From: Neobacillus niacini
GTDB lineage: Bacteria > Bacillota > Bacilli > Bacillales > Cytobacillaceae
Direction of reading: 5' to 3'
Length of the DNA stretch: 64,000 nucleotides
Assembly (NCBI RefSeq): GCF_030817595.1
Contig: NZ_JAUSZN010000001.1
Location: forward strand, 3,731,001-3,795,000
Part shown: positions 33,910-42,802 of the stretch, in pieces
How positions within the stretch are numbered: the first letter of the stretch is position 1
How the letters are laid out: each line of letters begins with the position of its first letter
The notes under the pieces: model-generated
Seen by the model: the letters and a program-made list of their open reading frames with translations, nothing else
The model's database searches: none
Told to the model about the DNA's origin: nothing
Program-made: the position numbers and the translations under genes

Positions 33910-34417
33910 ATAGTTGACGACAATATCTTAGTGATATGTAATCTTCCCCATCTGCATTTCCATACCCATTTTGTTCATGTTGAAAAATAAATCCTCTTGC
34001 TTCATAAAAGGGGATACCTTTTTCATTCCCTTTTTGTACGGAAACCCACTGCTCACTGGCATTATATTCTTCTTTCTGCTGTTTCGTAACCGCCTCTAGC
34101 AACATAGTTCCAATACCTTCATTGCGCCGGTTAGGATCTAGATACAACACAAATAATTCCCCAGCTGTATCATTGATCATTCCTCCCCCGCCCGCACCAA
34201 CTACTTCATTATTATCAAGCGCTACAAAGTAGCCTCCCCAATACCTGCTGGTTTTTGTTACTTCATCTACTATTCTATCGGTGTTGTAGAACTCGCTTAT
34301 GATTCTTTCAATATATTCTTTTGAATGTGTTTCACCATATGTTGCACGATATCCATCAGAAAACACTTTTGCTATTCCTTGAACATGGCTAGGGTCTGCT
34401 TTGCAAATTTCTATCAT
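33908..34417 (-). CDS. GNAT acetyltransferase (1)
   Basis: 169 aa GNAT; acetyl-CoA motif LDPNRRNEGIGTMLLE near residue 110. AAGGAG eight bases before the ATG. 11 bp downstream of a second GNAT gene. Substrate unknown. Confidence 0.82.
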   Translation of the reverse strand: MIEICKADPSHVQGIAKVFSDGYRATYGETHSKEYIERIISEFYNTDRIVDEVTKTSRYWGGYFVALDNNEVVGAGGGGMINDTAGELFVLYLDPNRRNEGIGTMLLEAVTKQQKEEYNASEQWVSVQKGNEKGIPFYEARGFIFQHEQNGYGNADGEDYISLRYCRQL

Positions 34418-34428
34418 TCATCGGCTCC

Positions 34429-34938
34429 TTAATCTTTATTAAGAGAAAGTCGATAGGCTTTTACGATGATTCCATCGTTAGCAGGTTCAAAGTCGTATTG
34501 TGGCAATCGTTCAAATCCCAATCGCTCATATAATTCCATTGCAGTCTCCATGAATTCCCCGGTATGGAGCCCAATCGACTGATATCCCCGCGCTTTAGCC
34601 CGTTGAATACATTCGGACACTAAAGCGGATGCAACACCTTTGCCTCTCATTTCCGGTGATACAGCAAGCATTCTAATTTCCGGATAATCCAGAACTTCCA
34701 CGTTCCCATCATATGCATCGATTTTAGCAGGAAATAGAACAACACTTCCTGCAATTTCTCCATCGATTTCAGCTACTATTCTCTCCACACCAGGAAGCGT
34801 ATCACCCTCTGATAAGATTGCCTGCTTTAGAGCGAGCCAATGACCTTCAGGAATTTTCGCTGAATGTTCAACATAAGCGTTGACTCTTTGCTCTCGTATA
34901 TAAGGTAATTCTCTTTCCATAGCTTCTCGAATGATCAT
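34429..34938 (-). CDS. GNAT acetyltransferase (2)
   Basis: 169 aa GNAT with LAVSPEMRGKGVASALV (R-x-x-G-x-G/A acetyl-CoA loop) near residue 92 and YERLGF near 140. TTAGGAG ribosome site. In a run of five same-strand genes (33.9-36.9 kb) that may be one operon. Substrate unknown. Confidence 0.82.
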   Translation of the reverse strand: MIIREAMERELPYIREQRVNAYVEHSAKIPEGHWLALKQAILSEGDTLPGVERIVAEIDGEIAGSVVLFPAKIDAYDGNVEVLDYPEIRMLAVSPEMRGKGVASALVSECIQRAKARGYQSIGLHTGEFMETAMELYERLGFERLPQYDFEPANDGIIVKAYRLSLNKD

Positions 34939-34947
34939 TGTGCACTC

Positions 34948-35949
34948 CTAATCAATTAAAAATTTATCTTCTTTGTTGCTTAAATACTGACGATTGTGTT
35001 CGGTATTAAGCCCAGATAGGTCCGGTCCTTTTGGCAAAATACCATTATGACCTTTCTGATCATTGCTAGCTATGTGATTTGAAAGATGATAATGTCTCTT
35101 GATTGCGTCAAAATCAGTGGTATCACCAAAACCAGGAGTTTGATATAAATCTCTTAGATAACCCCAAAGATGCGGGAAGTCAACAATCCGATTTCGATTT
35201 GTCTTAAATGCGGAATAATACGCCGCATCGAAGCGAATTAATGTTGCATATAGCCGTACATCCGAGTCAGTAATATAGTCTCCGAATAAGAAACGTTGTT
35301 TTGATAGCCGCTCCTCTAACATATCTAATCTTGCAAATAATGTATCATACGCGTGCTCATAGGCTTCCTGAGACTGCGCAAAGCCACATCTATAAACTCC
35401 ATTGTTCACTTCATGAAAGATGATATCGTTTAAGGCATCAATCTCTTCACGTAAGAATTCCGGATATAAATTTGGCGCATTTTCCTTATGAAAGGCTGAC
35501 CAAACTGTTTCTAAATAATTTGTTAGTTTGAAATAATCATTGTTCACTACCTTTTGTTCCTTCACATCCACCATCACAGGTACCGTTGGCCTGCCTGCGT
35601 AATCCGGTTTTGTTTTCTTATAAATTTCACTCATATAGCGAATGCCCAGTACAGGGTCTACCCCATCTTCATCTAAAGAAAACTCCCAGTCTACATGCGG
35701 AAGTTTAGGACGCATCGGGCTTGCCGTACCTAAACTAATTACCTCTTCCAAACCAAGAATTCTTCTGACAATCACGGAGCGATGTGCCCAGGGGCAGACT
35801 GCTGACCATAATAGACGATATCGTCCCGCCTCTATAGGAAGCTCGCCTTCACTGAATCCAAACGGTGTATCAAATCTATTTTTTTGCCGTTTAAACGACC
35901 CATCTCCGCTTATTTCAGCAGCAAGGCTGCTCTGCTCTTCTTGTACCAT
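34948..35949 (-). CDS. Glutathionyl-hydroquinone-reductase-like GST (YqjG type)
   Basis: 333 aa: thioredoxin-like N-terminal part with the active-site SAVCPWAHR (Cys near residue 52), then an all-helical GST C-domain (FGDYITDSDVRLYATLIRFD near 245). Family reduces glutathionyl-hydroquinones and chlorinated quinones; in Bacillaceae the thiol donor may differ (bacillithiol; inference). AGAGGTG ribosome site. Lies between GNAT genes with gaps of 9 and 17 bp. Confidence 0.83.
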   Translation of the reverse strand: MVQEEQSSLAAEISGDGSFKRQKNRFDTPFGFSEGELPIEAGRYRLLWSAVCPWAHRSVIVRRILGLEEVISLGTASPMRPKLPHVDWEFSLDEDGVDPVLGIRYMSEIYKKTKPDYAGRPTVPVMVDVKEQKVVNNDYFKLTNYLETVWSAFHKENAPNLYPEFLREEIDALNDIIFHEVNNGVYRCGFAQSQEAYEHAYDTLFARLDMLEERLSKQRFLFGDYITDSDVRLYATLIRFDAAYYSAFKTNRNRIVDFPHLWGYLRDLYQTPGFGDTTDFDAIKRHYHLSNHIASNDQKGHNGILPKGPDLSGLNTEHNRQYLSNKEDKFLID

Positions 35950-35966
35950 TTAAAATGCACCTCTTT

Positions 35967-36416
35967 TTATAACTTATAAAAATAATAACGAAATTCTTCA
36001 TCCATCTTAAATCCTTGTTTCTCCCAAAACACCCATGCCTTCTTATTTGAATGTTCAACCGAAAGTTCAATGCCTTTTGACTTTGTTAACAGAGTAAATT
36101 CCTTCACTTTCGCAAAAAGCTGTGTTCCAACGCCGCTTCCCCTAAATTCCTCTGCTATAAAAAAATCGTTTAAGAGCCACACACGCTGGAGGGTTAACGA
36201 AGAAAAGACAGGATAAAGTTGTGTAAATCCAACCACTTCATCCTCAAGCTGTGCAATAAAAATGACTGATTCCATGTGTTCAAATTTTTCAAATAGGAAT
36301 TGTTTCACCGCTGCCGGGTCTTTTTGCTGACCGAAATACTCACGATAGTCATCAAATATAGGTACTAGTTTTGATAAATCCTGTATGGCTGCTTGTCTAA
36401 TCGTAAGTTTGTTCAT
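35967..36416 (-). CDS. GNAT acetyltransferase (3)
   Basis: 149 aa GNAT: FFIAEEFRGSGVGTQLF near residue 88, WEKQGF near 130. Start overlaps the preceding GNAT stop (ATGA). Similar in length and pattern to the GNAT at 39559 (LNDLYV/LNDFFI block), so these two are paralogues. Confidence 0.82.
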   Translation of the reverse strand: MNKLTIRQAAIQDLSKLVPIFDDYREYFGQQKDPAAVKQFLFEKFEHMESVIFIAQLEDEVVGFTQLYPVFSSLTLQRVWLLNDFFIAEEFRGSGVGTQLFAKVKEFTLLTKSKGIELSVEHSNKKAWVFWEKQGFKMDEEFRYYFYKL

Positions 36417-36919
36417 TTTAAATGCAGCACCCTATGTTCATCGTCCAAATAAACTCCATTCAGTTTCATCGCTTTTTCTTCGAGTCCAAATACTTTAAAC
36501 CCAAGTTTCGTATATAGCTTCCTCGCTGGTTCATTACTTGCAACGACCGATAAATTTATTTTTTCGATTGCTTTTATTGATTTTGCTTTATTAATCGCTT
36601 CTGTGAGCAATGCCTCTCCGACACCTGCTCCTTGTTTTTTTGGCGTCACATACATCGCAAAGATGTTTGCTCTGTGTTGTATTTTCTCAGCTTTTTCTTG
36701 TAGGAGTGTTACCACCCCAATAAGCTCATCACCTTCAAATGCCCCAAAAGTGTCATTGCCTTCTGTCGAGAGGCTACTTTCAACCTGGGCAATCGGATTT
36801 TCTCTTTTCAGAGCGTCTTCATAACTAGTTAGAAAAGCTTCTGGAGCTTCCTTTAAGGCTTCCAATCTAAGATTCCAGTATTTCTCTGCATCTGTAGAGG
36901 TTAGTTGTCTAATTTCCAT
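36413..36919 (-). CDS. GNAT acetyltransferase (4)
   Basis: 168 aa GNAT with MYVTPKKQGAGVGEALL near residue 90 and YTKLGFKVFG near 135. GGGAGG ribosome site. First gene of the putative GNAT/GST operon. Confidence 0.82.
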   Translation of the reverse strand: MEIRQLTSTDAEKYWNLRLEALKEAPEAFLTSYEDALKRENPIAQVESSLSTEGNDTFGAFEGDELIGVVTLLQEKAEKIQHRANIFAMYVTPKKQGAGVGEALLTEAINKAKSIKAIEKINLSVVASNEPARKLYTKLGFKVFGLEEKAMKLNGVYLDDEHRVLHLK

Positions 36920-37039
36920 GGGACGACCTCCCTTTTGAAATTTATAATATACCTACTATATTACTAAAATTCTAAAAAGATAGATAATAAAAAAGTATTG
37001 ACCTTTATCTGAGGTTATTCTATTGAGGAGTCGTTCATG

Positions 37040-37302
37040 ATGACCATTTTTCAAGTTTTATATCATTTTCGGGCTTCATAAAACCTTCATGGTGACCACT
37101 TTTCGCTTTTTATATGATTATTGGGCTTCATGGAACCTTTATGGTGACCACTTTTCACTTTTTATGTGATTTTTGGGCTTCATGAAACCTTCATGGGACC
37201 ACTTTTCACTTTTTATGTGATTCTTGGGCTTCATGAAACCTTCATGGGACCACTTTTCACTTTTTATGTGATTTTTGGGCTTCATGAAACCTTTATGGCA
37301 CA
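37040..37302. repeat. Tandem repeat array, five units of 51-52 bp
   Basis: Units begin GACCACTTTTCAC and contain GGGCTTCATGAAACCTTCAT, with the inner dyad CATGAA/TTCATG. Copies 3-5 are almost identical; copies 1-2 are more diverged. The last unit overlaps the 3' end of metG and supplies its final codons and stop. The 362-bp gap 36920-37281 consists mainly of this array; an ORF running through it is only the repeat read in frame. Confidence 0.85.
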
Positions 37303-38946
37303 CTTATTTAAACTGTTTGTTTGTTTGTTTAGCCTTTCAAGTTCTTCTTCAATTCTAGCTGGATCGATTCGTTCAAATAACGGCTCAACATTGGATATCA
37401 CGATTGGTTTAACTATAAAAGGTTTCCAGTTAGTCTCTGATATATTGAGCAAATCCTTAACCTTTTCACTCGAAAACGGAAGAAACGGTGTTAAGATATG
37501 CGCAAGGTTTGCTATTAAATATACGCAAGCTGCTAGGGTTTGCTTGCAAGACTCTTCATTTTCGTGAATCTGCTTCCACGGTTGTTGTTCATCAAAGTAT
37601 TTATTTGAAAACCGCACCAACTCGAACACTTTTTCCAGCCCCTGTTTAAAAGAGGCTTCTTCAATTAAGCAGCCAATATCCTTATATAAAGTATCGACTT
37701 TTTCTTGAATCACAGAAGAAACAGCTTTATCAGGAACAACACCATCAAATGATTTTGTAATAAATTTCAACGTTCGATTTACAAAGTTCCCATATGCCCC
37801 TAATAATTCACTGTTGTGACTATAAATAAATTCCTTCCACGAAAAATCTGCATCCCTGTTCTCTGGTGCGTTTATCGTTAGGAAATACCGGATAGAATCA
37901 GGATCATATCTATCTAAAATATCAGGAACCCATACTGCCCAATTCCTGCTGGTCGATAATTTCTTTTTTTCCAAGGTCAAATACTCATTTGAAACGATAT
38001 GAGTTGGTAAAGGTTCCTTACTGAGCCCAGCCAGAATCCCCGGCCAAATAATCGAGTGGAATGGAATATTATCTTTCCCGTGAACGTAATAGGATCTAGC
38101 AGAAGCATTCCAAAACGACGAATCATCTTTACCAGATTCTTTTGCCCACAGCTTGCTGGCAGTATAGTATCCCGAAACCGCCTCAATCCAAACATAGATT
38201 TTCTTTTCTTCATATCCAGCAACAGGCACACTCACTCCAATAGGCAAATCCCGAGAAACGGCACGATCCTGTAAACCTTCCTTTAAATATCTCTTCGTAA
38301 GAGAAACAGCATTCTCCCGCCAAAGCTTATTATTTTCCGCTGTTTGTACATAGTTTTCCAAGTGAGCCTGGAATGAGCTTAAGGCAAAATAGAAATGCTC
38401 TGTGAATTTTGTAGTAGGTGGATTTCCGCATATTTTGCATCTGCTATTCAGCAATTCAAGGGGTTCTAAAATAGTAGAGCAATGATCACATTGATCCCCG
38501 CGAGATGGTTCCTTACACACAGGACAGATTCCTTCTACATATCGTTCCGGTAAGAATTGAGCGCATTTCTCACAATAGGTTTGTTCAATTTCTTTTTTAT
38601 AGATATGACCTTTTTCAAGCAGCTCTAAAAAAATCTCCTGAACCAATTTGTGGTGATGTTCGATGTCCGTTCGAGTATAGCAATCATATGAAAATCCTAA
38701 TTTTGTAAAACATTCAAGGAATTCCTGGTGATACCGGTCTGTAATAACGTGTGGTTCAACTCCTTCTTGTCTCGCGCGAATCGTTATTGGAGTTCCATTA
38801 CAATCGCTTCCTGAAACATAAAGTACTTGTTCCCCTTTCAAACGGTAATATCTCGCTAATATATCCCCTGGCAGCAAACTTGAAATATGACCAAGATGCA
38901 AGGAACCGTTCGCATAGGCCCATGCACCGCCAATAAATATACTCAT
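37282..38946 (-). CDS. metG: Methionyl-tRNA synthetase, short form without C-terminal tRNA-binding domain
   Basis: 554 aa class I synthetase: HLGH (HIGH) near residue 17, a zinc-knuckle region with four CxxC pairs (residues 125-175), and KKLSTSR (KMSKS) near 330. It ends near the anticodon-binding helix bundle and lacks the EMAP/Trbp111-like domain of the usual ~650-aa Bacillus MetRS. Preceded by a T-box leader with an ATG specifier, so induced by uncharged tRNA-Met. Such second MetRS copies can confer inhibitor tolerance (family knowledge). The extreme C-terminus is encoded by the 52-bp repeat. Confidence 0.9.
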   Translation of the reverse strand: MSIFIGGAWAYANGSLHLGHISSLLPGDILARYYRLKGEQVLYVSGSDCNGTPITIRARQEGVEPHVITDRYHQEFLECFTKLGFSYDCYTRTDIEHHHKLVQEIFLELLEKGHIYKKEIEQTYCEKCAQFLPERYVEGICPVCKEPSRGDQCDHCSTILEPLELLNSRCKICGNPPTTKFTEHFYFALSSFQAHLENYVQTAENNKLWRENAVSLTKRYLKEGLQDRAVSRDLPIGVSVPVAGYEEKKIYVWIEAVSGYYTASKLWAKESGKDDSSFWNASARSYYVHGKDNIPFHSIIWPGILAGLSKEPLPTHIVSNEYLTLEKKKLSTSRNWAVWVPDILDRYDPDSIRYFLTINAPENRDADFSWKEFIYSHNSELLGAYGNFVNRTLKFITKSFDGVVPDKAVSSVIQEKVDTLYKDIGCLIEEASFKQGLEKVFELVRFSNKYFDEQQPWKQIHENEESCKQTLAACVYLIANLAHILTPFLPFSSEKVKDLLNISETNWKPFIVKPIVISNVEPLFERIDPARIEEELERLNKQTNSLNKCAIKVS

Positions 38947-38974
38947 ATCGTAAAACCTCCTATTTTTTTAAAAA

Positions 38975-39290
38975 AATAAAAAAACCCCGCCCTCAACTGT
39001 AAAAGTTAAGGACGAGGTTTGATATCCACGTGTTACCACCTTATTTCGCAAATAGCTCACACCATTTGCCTTAGCAAGTACGGAGTAACCAAAATCTACT
39101 CTTATACTGTGACATTGGTAACGAGTGTCAAAACTCGTCGCAGCCTACTAATACGATAACGTATGTTCAGTACGAAGCTCAGAGACCATTGTTCAAATGA
39201 GTGTTTTTGCTTCTTTTCAGCTGCCGAAGCTCTCTGTGGAAAAACCATGTCATTCTACTTTTTCTCTTCTTTGCCTTTATTTGTTAAATT
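38975..39290 (-). promoter_or_regulatory. T-box riboswitch, methionine-specific, upstream of metG
   Basis: On the minus strand: stem I with CAGAGAGC/GGTCTCTG and an ATG specifier at 39187-39189, the T-box sequence AAGGTGGTAACACG (39029-39042), and a terminator in which CCTCGTCCTTAACT pairs with AGTTGAGGGCGGGG before a T run (38980-39019). Uncharged tRNA-Met would stabilise the antiterminator and allow metG expression. Confidence 0.88.
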
Positions 39291-39297
39291 TAACAAT

Positions 39298-39326
39298 ATA
39301 TTATTCGAACGATTCGAAAAAGTCAA
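39298..39326 (-). promoter_or_regulatory. Promoter of the metG T-box transcript
   Basis: Minus-strand TTGACT (39321-39326), exactly 17 bp, TAATAT (39298-39303). The spacer holds a repeated TTCGAA (ATTCGAACGATTCGAA on the plus strand) that could be an operator. Confidence 0.75.
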
Positions 39327-39331
39327 TTAAA

Positions 39332-39478
39332 TTATTCGTCCGCCCCACCGGCATCATTCTTAAGACGAGTAGAGCTATGCGGGTTACCTTCTGTAATGAC
39401 ACGGTCGATATCCAAGTAAGGTTTACCACGCAATGCATCGTTAGATATTATCGTTGTACTTTGTTCATTATTATTCAC
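39332..39478 (-). CDS. Small 48-aa protein, unknown function
   Basis: GTG start at 39478 preceded by GAGGAGGT with a 7-bp spacer, then 48 hydrophilic codons (MNNNEQSTTI... ending NDAGGADE) and TAA. No TM, no Cys. The strong ribosome site makes it convincing despite its size. It sits immediately upstream of the metG promoter, same strand. No known family recognised. Confidence 0.65.
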   Translation of the reverse strand: MNNNEQSTTIISNDALRGKPYLDIDRVITEGNPHSSTRLKNDAGGADE

Positions 39479-39558
39479 TAAAACTACCTCCTCTTTGATG
39501 GATTAATTTTCCCGCTAGAAGTAGTTTGTGTTAATTCCTGAAATTTACAACATATCCT

Positions 39559-39996
39559 TTACAATGAAAAATAATAGAAGTAATTTGATTCCTTTTTGAA
39601 TCCTATTTTTTCATACAGTCTCTGTGCAGTTACATTATCATGACCTGTCTCTAATGACACACCTTTTGCCCCTGTTTCCTCCGCAAATTCAATCGCCTTT
39701 TTTATTAACTTCTCCCCAAAACCCTTCTTACGAGCAGATGCATTTACATATAAATCGTTAAGGATCCATGATTTTTTCATACCGACAGAAGAAAAAGTCG
39801 GATATAACTGGACAAAGCCAACCGGACTACTCTCATCATAGGCAATGAAAACTACTGAATCCTCATTTATTAATCTTTCTTTTAAAAAAGCTCTTGCACC
39901 TTCAATATCAGAATCCTGTTTATAAAACACCCGATAGGAATCAAATAACTCTGTTAAAAAATTTAGTTCATTTAATGTAGCCTTCTGAATACTCAT
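39559..39996 (-). CDS. GNAT acetyltransferase (5)
   Basis: 145 aa GNAT: LNDLYVNASARKKGFGEKLI near residue 85 and YEKIGFKKESNYFYYF at the end. GGGGGT ribosome site. Paralogue of the GNAT at 35967. 13 bp downstream of the epimerase-like gene. Confidence 0.82.
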   Translation of the reverse strand: MSIQKATLNELNFLTELFDSYRVFYKQDSDIEGARAFLKERLINEDSVVFIAYDESSPVGFVQLYPTFSSVGMKKSWILNDLYVNASARKKGFGEKLIKKAIEFAEETGAKGVSLETGHDNVTAQRLYEKIGFKKESNYFYYFSL

Positions 39997-40009
39997 GGTA
40001 TACCCCCAA

Positions 40010-40879
40010 CTATGAATAGTGAATGATTAACTTTTTCAAAAGATTATCTAATGATGTAAAACGGAAGCCCAATGACTGAACCAGACTGGTATTCACTGAC
40101 CACGACCCAGGTAAATTATAGGGAGATGGATGACCGTCTTCACTTAATTTTGCTTCTGTTTCGATTAGTTTCTCAATTAAGCTGATTAATTCACCCAAAC
40201 TGATATCTTCCTCAGAGCCTGGATTAACAGGACCTTGATAATCGGTCTTTGCCACGCTTAATAAAAATGAAGCCGCTTCGCCTGAGTCAATAAAACTATA
40301 TCTAAAGTCAGGATGTTCAATGAACATCGGTCTTCCTTCTTTTACATGCTCCACATGGAATTGTAACCGATTCGTATAATCGTCTTTTCCAATAATAATC
40401 GGAAAGCGTACGGCAACGACCGGGAAGTCAGCATTCTGAAAAAGGATCGCTTCGGCAGCTCGTTTTGCTTCCTGATATCCAACATACCCTATGTAATCTC
40501 TTCTGGATTTTAGTACTGGCTTATAACCGAATGGATTGAAACTTTCCTCCAAATGGTTGGCCCCAAAATCATAAACTGCCTGACTCGATGTAAAGATATA
40601 CTTTTGAACTTTTCCTTTTAGCACATTCAGCGTATCAAGAGCTTCTTGTGAGGAATAGCAGGTTTGATCAAAAACCACATCCCAGGTCTTATCCTTAAAA
40701 GCTTTTTCTAATGACTCTGCATCTTCACGGTTTATAATCAATCGAGAAACTTGATCTCCGAAGGCGTAAGGTGTCAACCCTCTGGTTGCGACTGTAACCT
40801 CTACCCCTTCATCGATTAATAATTGTACCAGCCTCTTGCCAACAAATTGCGTTCCCCCAAGAATTAACGCCGATTTCAT
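40010..40879 (-). CDS. NAD-dependent epimerase/dehydratase-like (extended SDR)
   Basis: 289 aa: N-terminal LILGGTQFVGKRL (Gx2GxxG), SSQAVYD with the catalytic Ser near 98, but the YxxxK appears as YQEAK near 137. Resembles atypical extended SDRs close to isoflavone-reductase and RNA-binding CSP41-like proteins. GGGGAG six bases before ATG 40879 (a TTG one codon earlier is less likely). Substrate unknown. Confidence 0.75.
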   Translation of the reverse strand: MKSALILGGTQFVGKRLVQLLIDEGVEVTVATRGLTPYAFGDQVSRLIINREDAESLEKAFKDKTWDVVFDQTCYSSQEALDTLNVLKGKVQKYIFTSSQAVYDFGANHLEESFNPFGYKPVLKSRRDYIGYVGYQEAKRAAEAILFQNADFPVVAVRFPIIIGKDDYTNRLQFHVEHVKEGRPMFIEHPDFRYSFIDSGEAASFLLSVAKTDYQGPVNPGSEEDISLGELISLIEKLIETEAKLSEDGHPSPYNLPGSWSVNTSLVQSLGFRFTSLDNLLKKLIIHYS

Positions 40880-40950
40880 CAAAATCTCCCCTTTGTATCT
40901 TTCTACTTAAAGTTTAACTTATTTTACCAGTTAAATGATACTCAAAAGAA

Positions 40951-40995
40951 AGAAATAGGGCTTTACTTACGATAGGTAAGTAAAGCCCTATTTCT
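40951..40995 (-). terminator. Terminator of yggT-like gene
   Basis: AGAAATAGGGCTTTACTTAC pairs with GTAAGTAAAGCCCTATTTCT, 20 bp perfect stem. Confidence 0.85.
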
Positions 40996-41008
40996 AAAAT
41001 GTTTTTAA

Positions 41009-41293
41009 TTAAAATGCACCGAGGATGATTAACAATTGTTTGAGACCTTCTAATGCAAATCTCCCAATAAAGCTATATGCAAATATCGCAATGATTGGAG
41101 AGAAATCAATCATACCCAGCGGCGGGATAAACTTCCTAAAGATAGATAAGTAAGGGTTAACCAGCCTGCCAACCAACGACCCTATTTTGGATGTTTGAAA
41201 TTGTGGGAACCAAGAACCAAAAATATTAATCAAAATTAACCAATAATAAATATCATAGATATAATTTGCTACTACCATTATATTTGTGCCCAA
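41009..41293 (-). CDS. YggT-family membrane protein
   Basis: About 94 aa; YWLILINIFGSWFPQ and the following LVNPYLSIFRKFIPPLGMIDFSPI are the YggT signature (two TM helices around a loop). Related proteins help envelope and division-site organisation. The frame is open to 41326, but AGGAAG seven bases before the TTG at 41293 suggests that start; ATG at 41278 is another option. Confidence 0.8.
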   Translation of the reverse strand: MGTNIMVVANYIYDIYYWLILINIFGSWFPQFQTSKIGSLVGRLVNPYLSIFRKFIPPLGMIDFSPIIAIFAYSFIGRFALEGLKQLLIILGAF

Positions 41294-41517
41294 ATTTATT
41301 CTTCCTATCTTATAAAATTTTTTCAAATCCGCTACGTTTACATATACGTATTATACTCAATAAGGTTTCAAATATATCTATATTTTTAACTAAAATCTTA
41401 AAAGCGTAAAAAATCTAAAAAATTGAGAAAACGTTCACCACCTTCACACTTCCCAATTAGTATTATTAAACTATGAAATATGCATTGGTTTTACTAATTT
41501 CTAGGGGGAATGGCTAA

Positions 41518-41883
41518 ATGGTAAAAGCAATAAGAGAGTACTCTTTAGAAGACCTAATGGAAAGGATCGAAGAAATCTTCAATCAAAATCCCGGTCCCAT
41601 TAAAGGTTTTGATGCTGTTGTACAGTATGACGTTCATGGTGAAGAAACAGGAACCTATCAGCATTATTTTAAAGATGGAAAACTAACCATTAAAAAAGGA
41701 ATAGCAACTGCCCCAACCTGCACCATGCAGTTATCGTACGATAATTTTAAAAAGTTTTTATTAGGAAAACAAAGCGGAACGGTTGCGCTGCTTACTGGAA
41801 GAGTTCGAGTGCTAGGAAACTTGAGTACAGCCATGAGGATTGAGACCATTTTACGTCGTTACAATATTAGAGAACCATTTTAA
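41518..41883 (+). CDS. SCP2 sterol-carrier-like domain protein
   Basis: 121 aa single SCP2-type domain (YFKDGKLTIKKGIATAPTCTMQLSYDNFKKFLLGK). Bacterial members bind lipids; role unknown. AGGGGGAAT ribosome site before ATG 41518. Monocistronic. Confidence 0.8.
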   Translation: MVKAIREYSLEDLMERIEEIFNQNPGPIKGFDAVVQYDVHGEETGTYQHYFKDGKLTIKKGIATAPTCTMQLSYDNFKKFLLGKQSGTVALLTGRVRVLGNLSTAMRIETILRRYNIREPF

Positions 41884-42026
41884 ATTTATTTTGGGAATAC
41901 TATCTGTTACATGGATGCTAAAGAGGCATCCTTTTTTATTTGGTGCTTTTTGAACGAAAGAGAACGTTTTTGAATTTTGATGATTGATTTTTGTTGTATT
42001 CAATTGTAAAATAAAATCAGTAAACA

Positions 42027-42040
42027 TGAAAGCGTTTTAG
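42027..42040 (+). promoter_or_regulatory. cre-like site of the fru operon
   Basis: TGAAAGCGTTTTAG matches the CcpA consensus except the last two bases; it lies 12 bp before the fruR start, fitting repression by roadblock. Confidence 0.6.
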
Positions 42041-42052
42041 GAGGCGGTAATA

Positions 42053-42802
42053 ATGTTAGAGCCAGAACGCCATCAAATTATATTAGAAGCATTAAAGGTA
42101 AAGAATTCAGTGAAACTTCAGGAACTTGTGGAATTAACAAATTCCTCTGAGTCAACCATCCGAAGAGATCTTATACAGTTAGAACAAGGAAAATTTCTTA
42201 AGAGAGTTCATGGAGGTGCTGCAAGACTGCAAGGAAAGCTGCAGGAACCAAGCATGATCGAGAAATCCTCCAAAAACCTCCAACCAAAACGTCAAATTGC
42301 ACAGTACGCTGGGAGCTTAGTAGAAGAAGGAGACTGTATTTATCTAGATGCAGGATCCACCATATTCGAAATGATTCCTTTCCTTCCAGAAAACATTGTG
42401 GTAGTAACAAACGGATTAACACACGTAAATGAACTACTAGAAAAAAATATAAAAACTTTTTTAATAGGCGGCTATGCTAAGCCATCAACGAAAGCTTTAA
42501 TCGGGCGCGGAGCATTAGATAGTCTTGAACATTATCGTTTTGATAAGTGCTTTATGGGAGTAAATGGAATTCACTCGCAATTTGGCTATACGACACCCGA
42601 CCCTGAAGAAGCAATGGTGAAAAAATTAGCAATATCATTATCACGTGAAGCATTTGTGTTGTCGGATGAATCAAAGTTCTCAGAGATTGCTTTTGCAAAA
42701 ATTGCTGACTTACATCTTGCCACCATTATCACAAATGAATTAGACCCTGATACAGAGGAGCAATATCAAAGTAAAACAAAAATTAAGGTGGTTACATCAT
42801 GA
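42053..42802 (+). CDS. fruR: DeoR-family repressor of the fructose operon
   Basis: 249 aa: N-terminal DeoR HTH (VKLQELVELTNSSESTIRRDLIQLE, residues 19-43) and a sugar-phosphate-sensing domain (DAGSTIFEM, FMGVNGI). GGAGGCGG ribosome site. Overlaps fruK by 4 bp. Expected effector is fructose 1-phosphate (family knowledge). Confidence 0.9.
   Translation: MLEPERHQIILEALKVKNSVKLQELVELTNSSESTIRRDLIQLEQGKFLKRVHGGAARLQGKLQEPSMIEKSSKNLQPKRQIAQYAGSLVEEGDCIYLDAGSTIFEMIPFLPENIVVVTNGLTHVNELLEKNIKTFLIGGYAKPSTKALIGRGALDSLEHYRFDKCFMGVNGIHSQFGYTTPDPEEAMVKKLAISLSREAFVLSDESKFSEIAFAKIADLHLATIITNELDPDTEEQYQSKTKIKVVTS

Noticed and set aside
37040..37302. CRISPR array
   Set aside because: Units of ~52 bp are contiguous with no unique spacers, and no cas gene is present.
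37166..37567. Plus-strand frame with GLHETFMGPLFTFYVI repeats
   Set aside because: It is the tandem DNA repeat read in frame and then the antisense of metG; no ribosome site.
39197..39481. 94-codon plus-strand frame
   Set aside because: It runs antisense through the T-box leader, the metG promoter and the 48-aa gene, all well supported on the minus strand.
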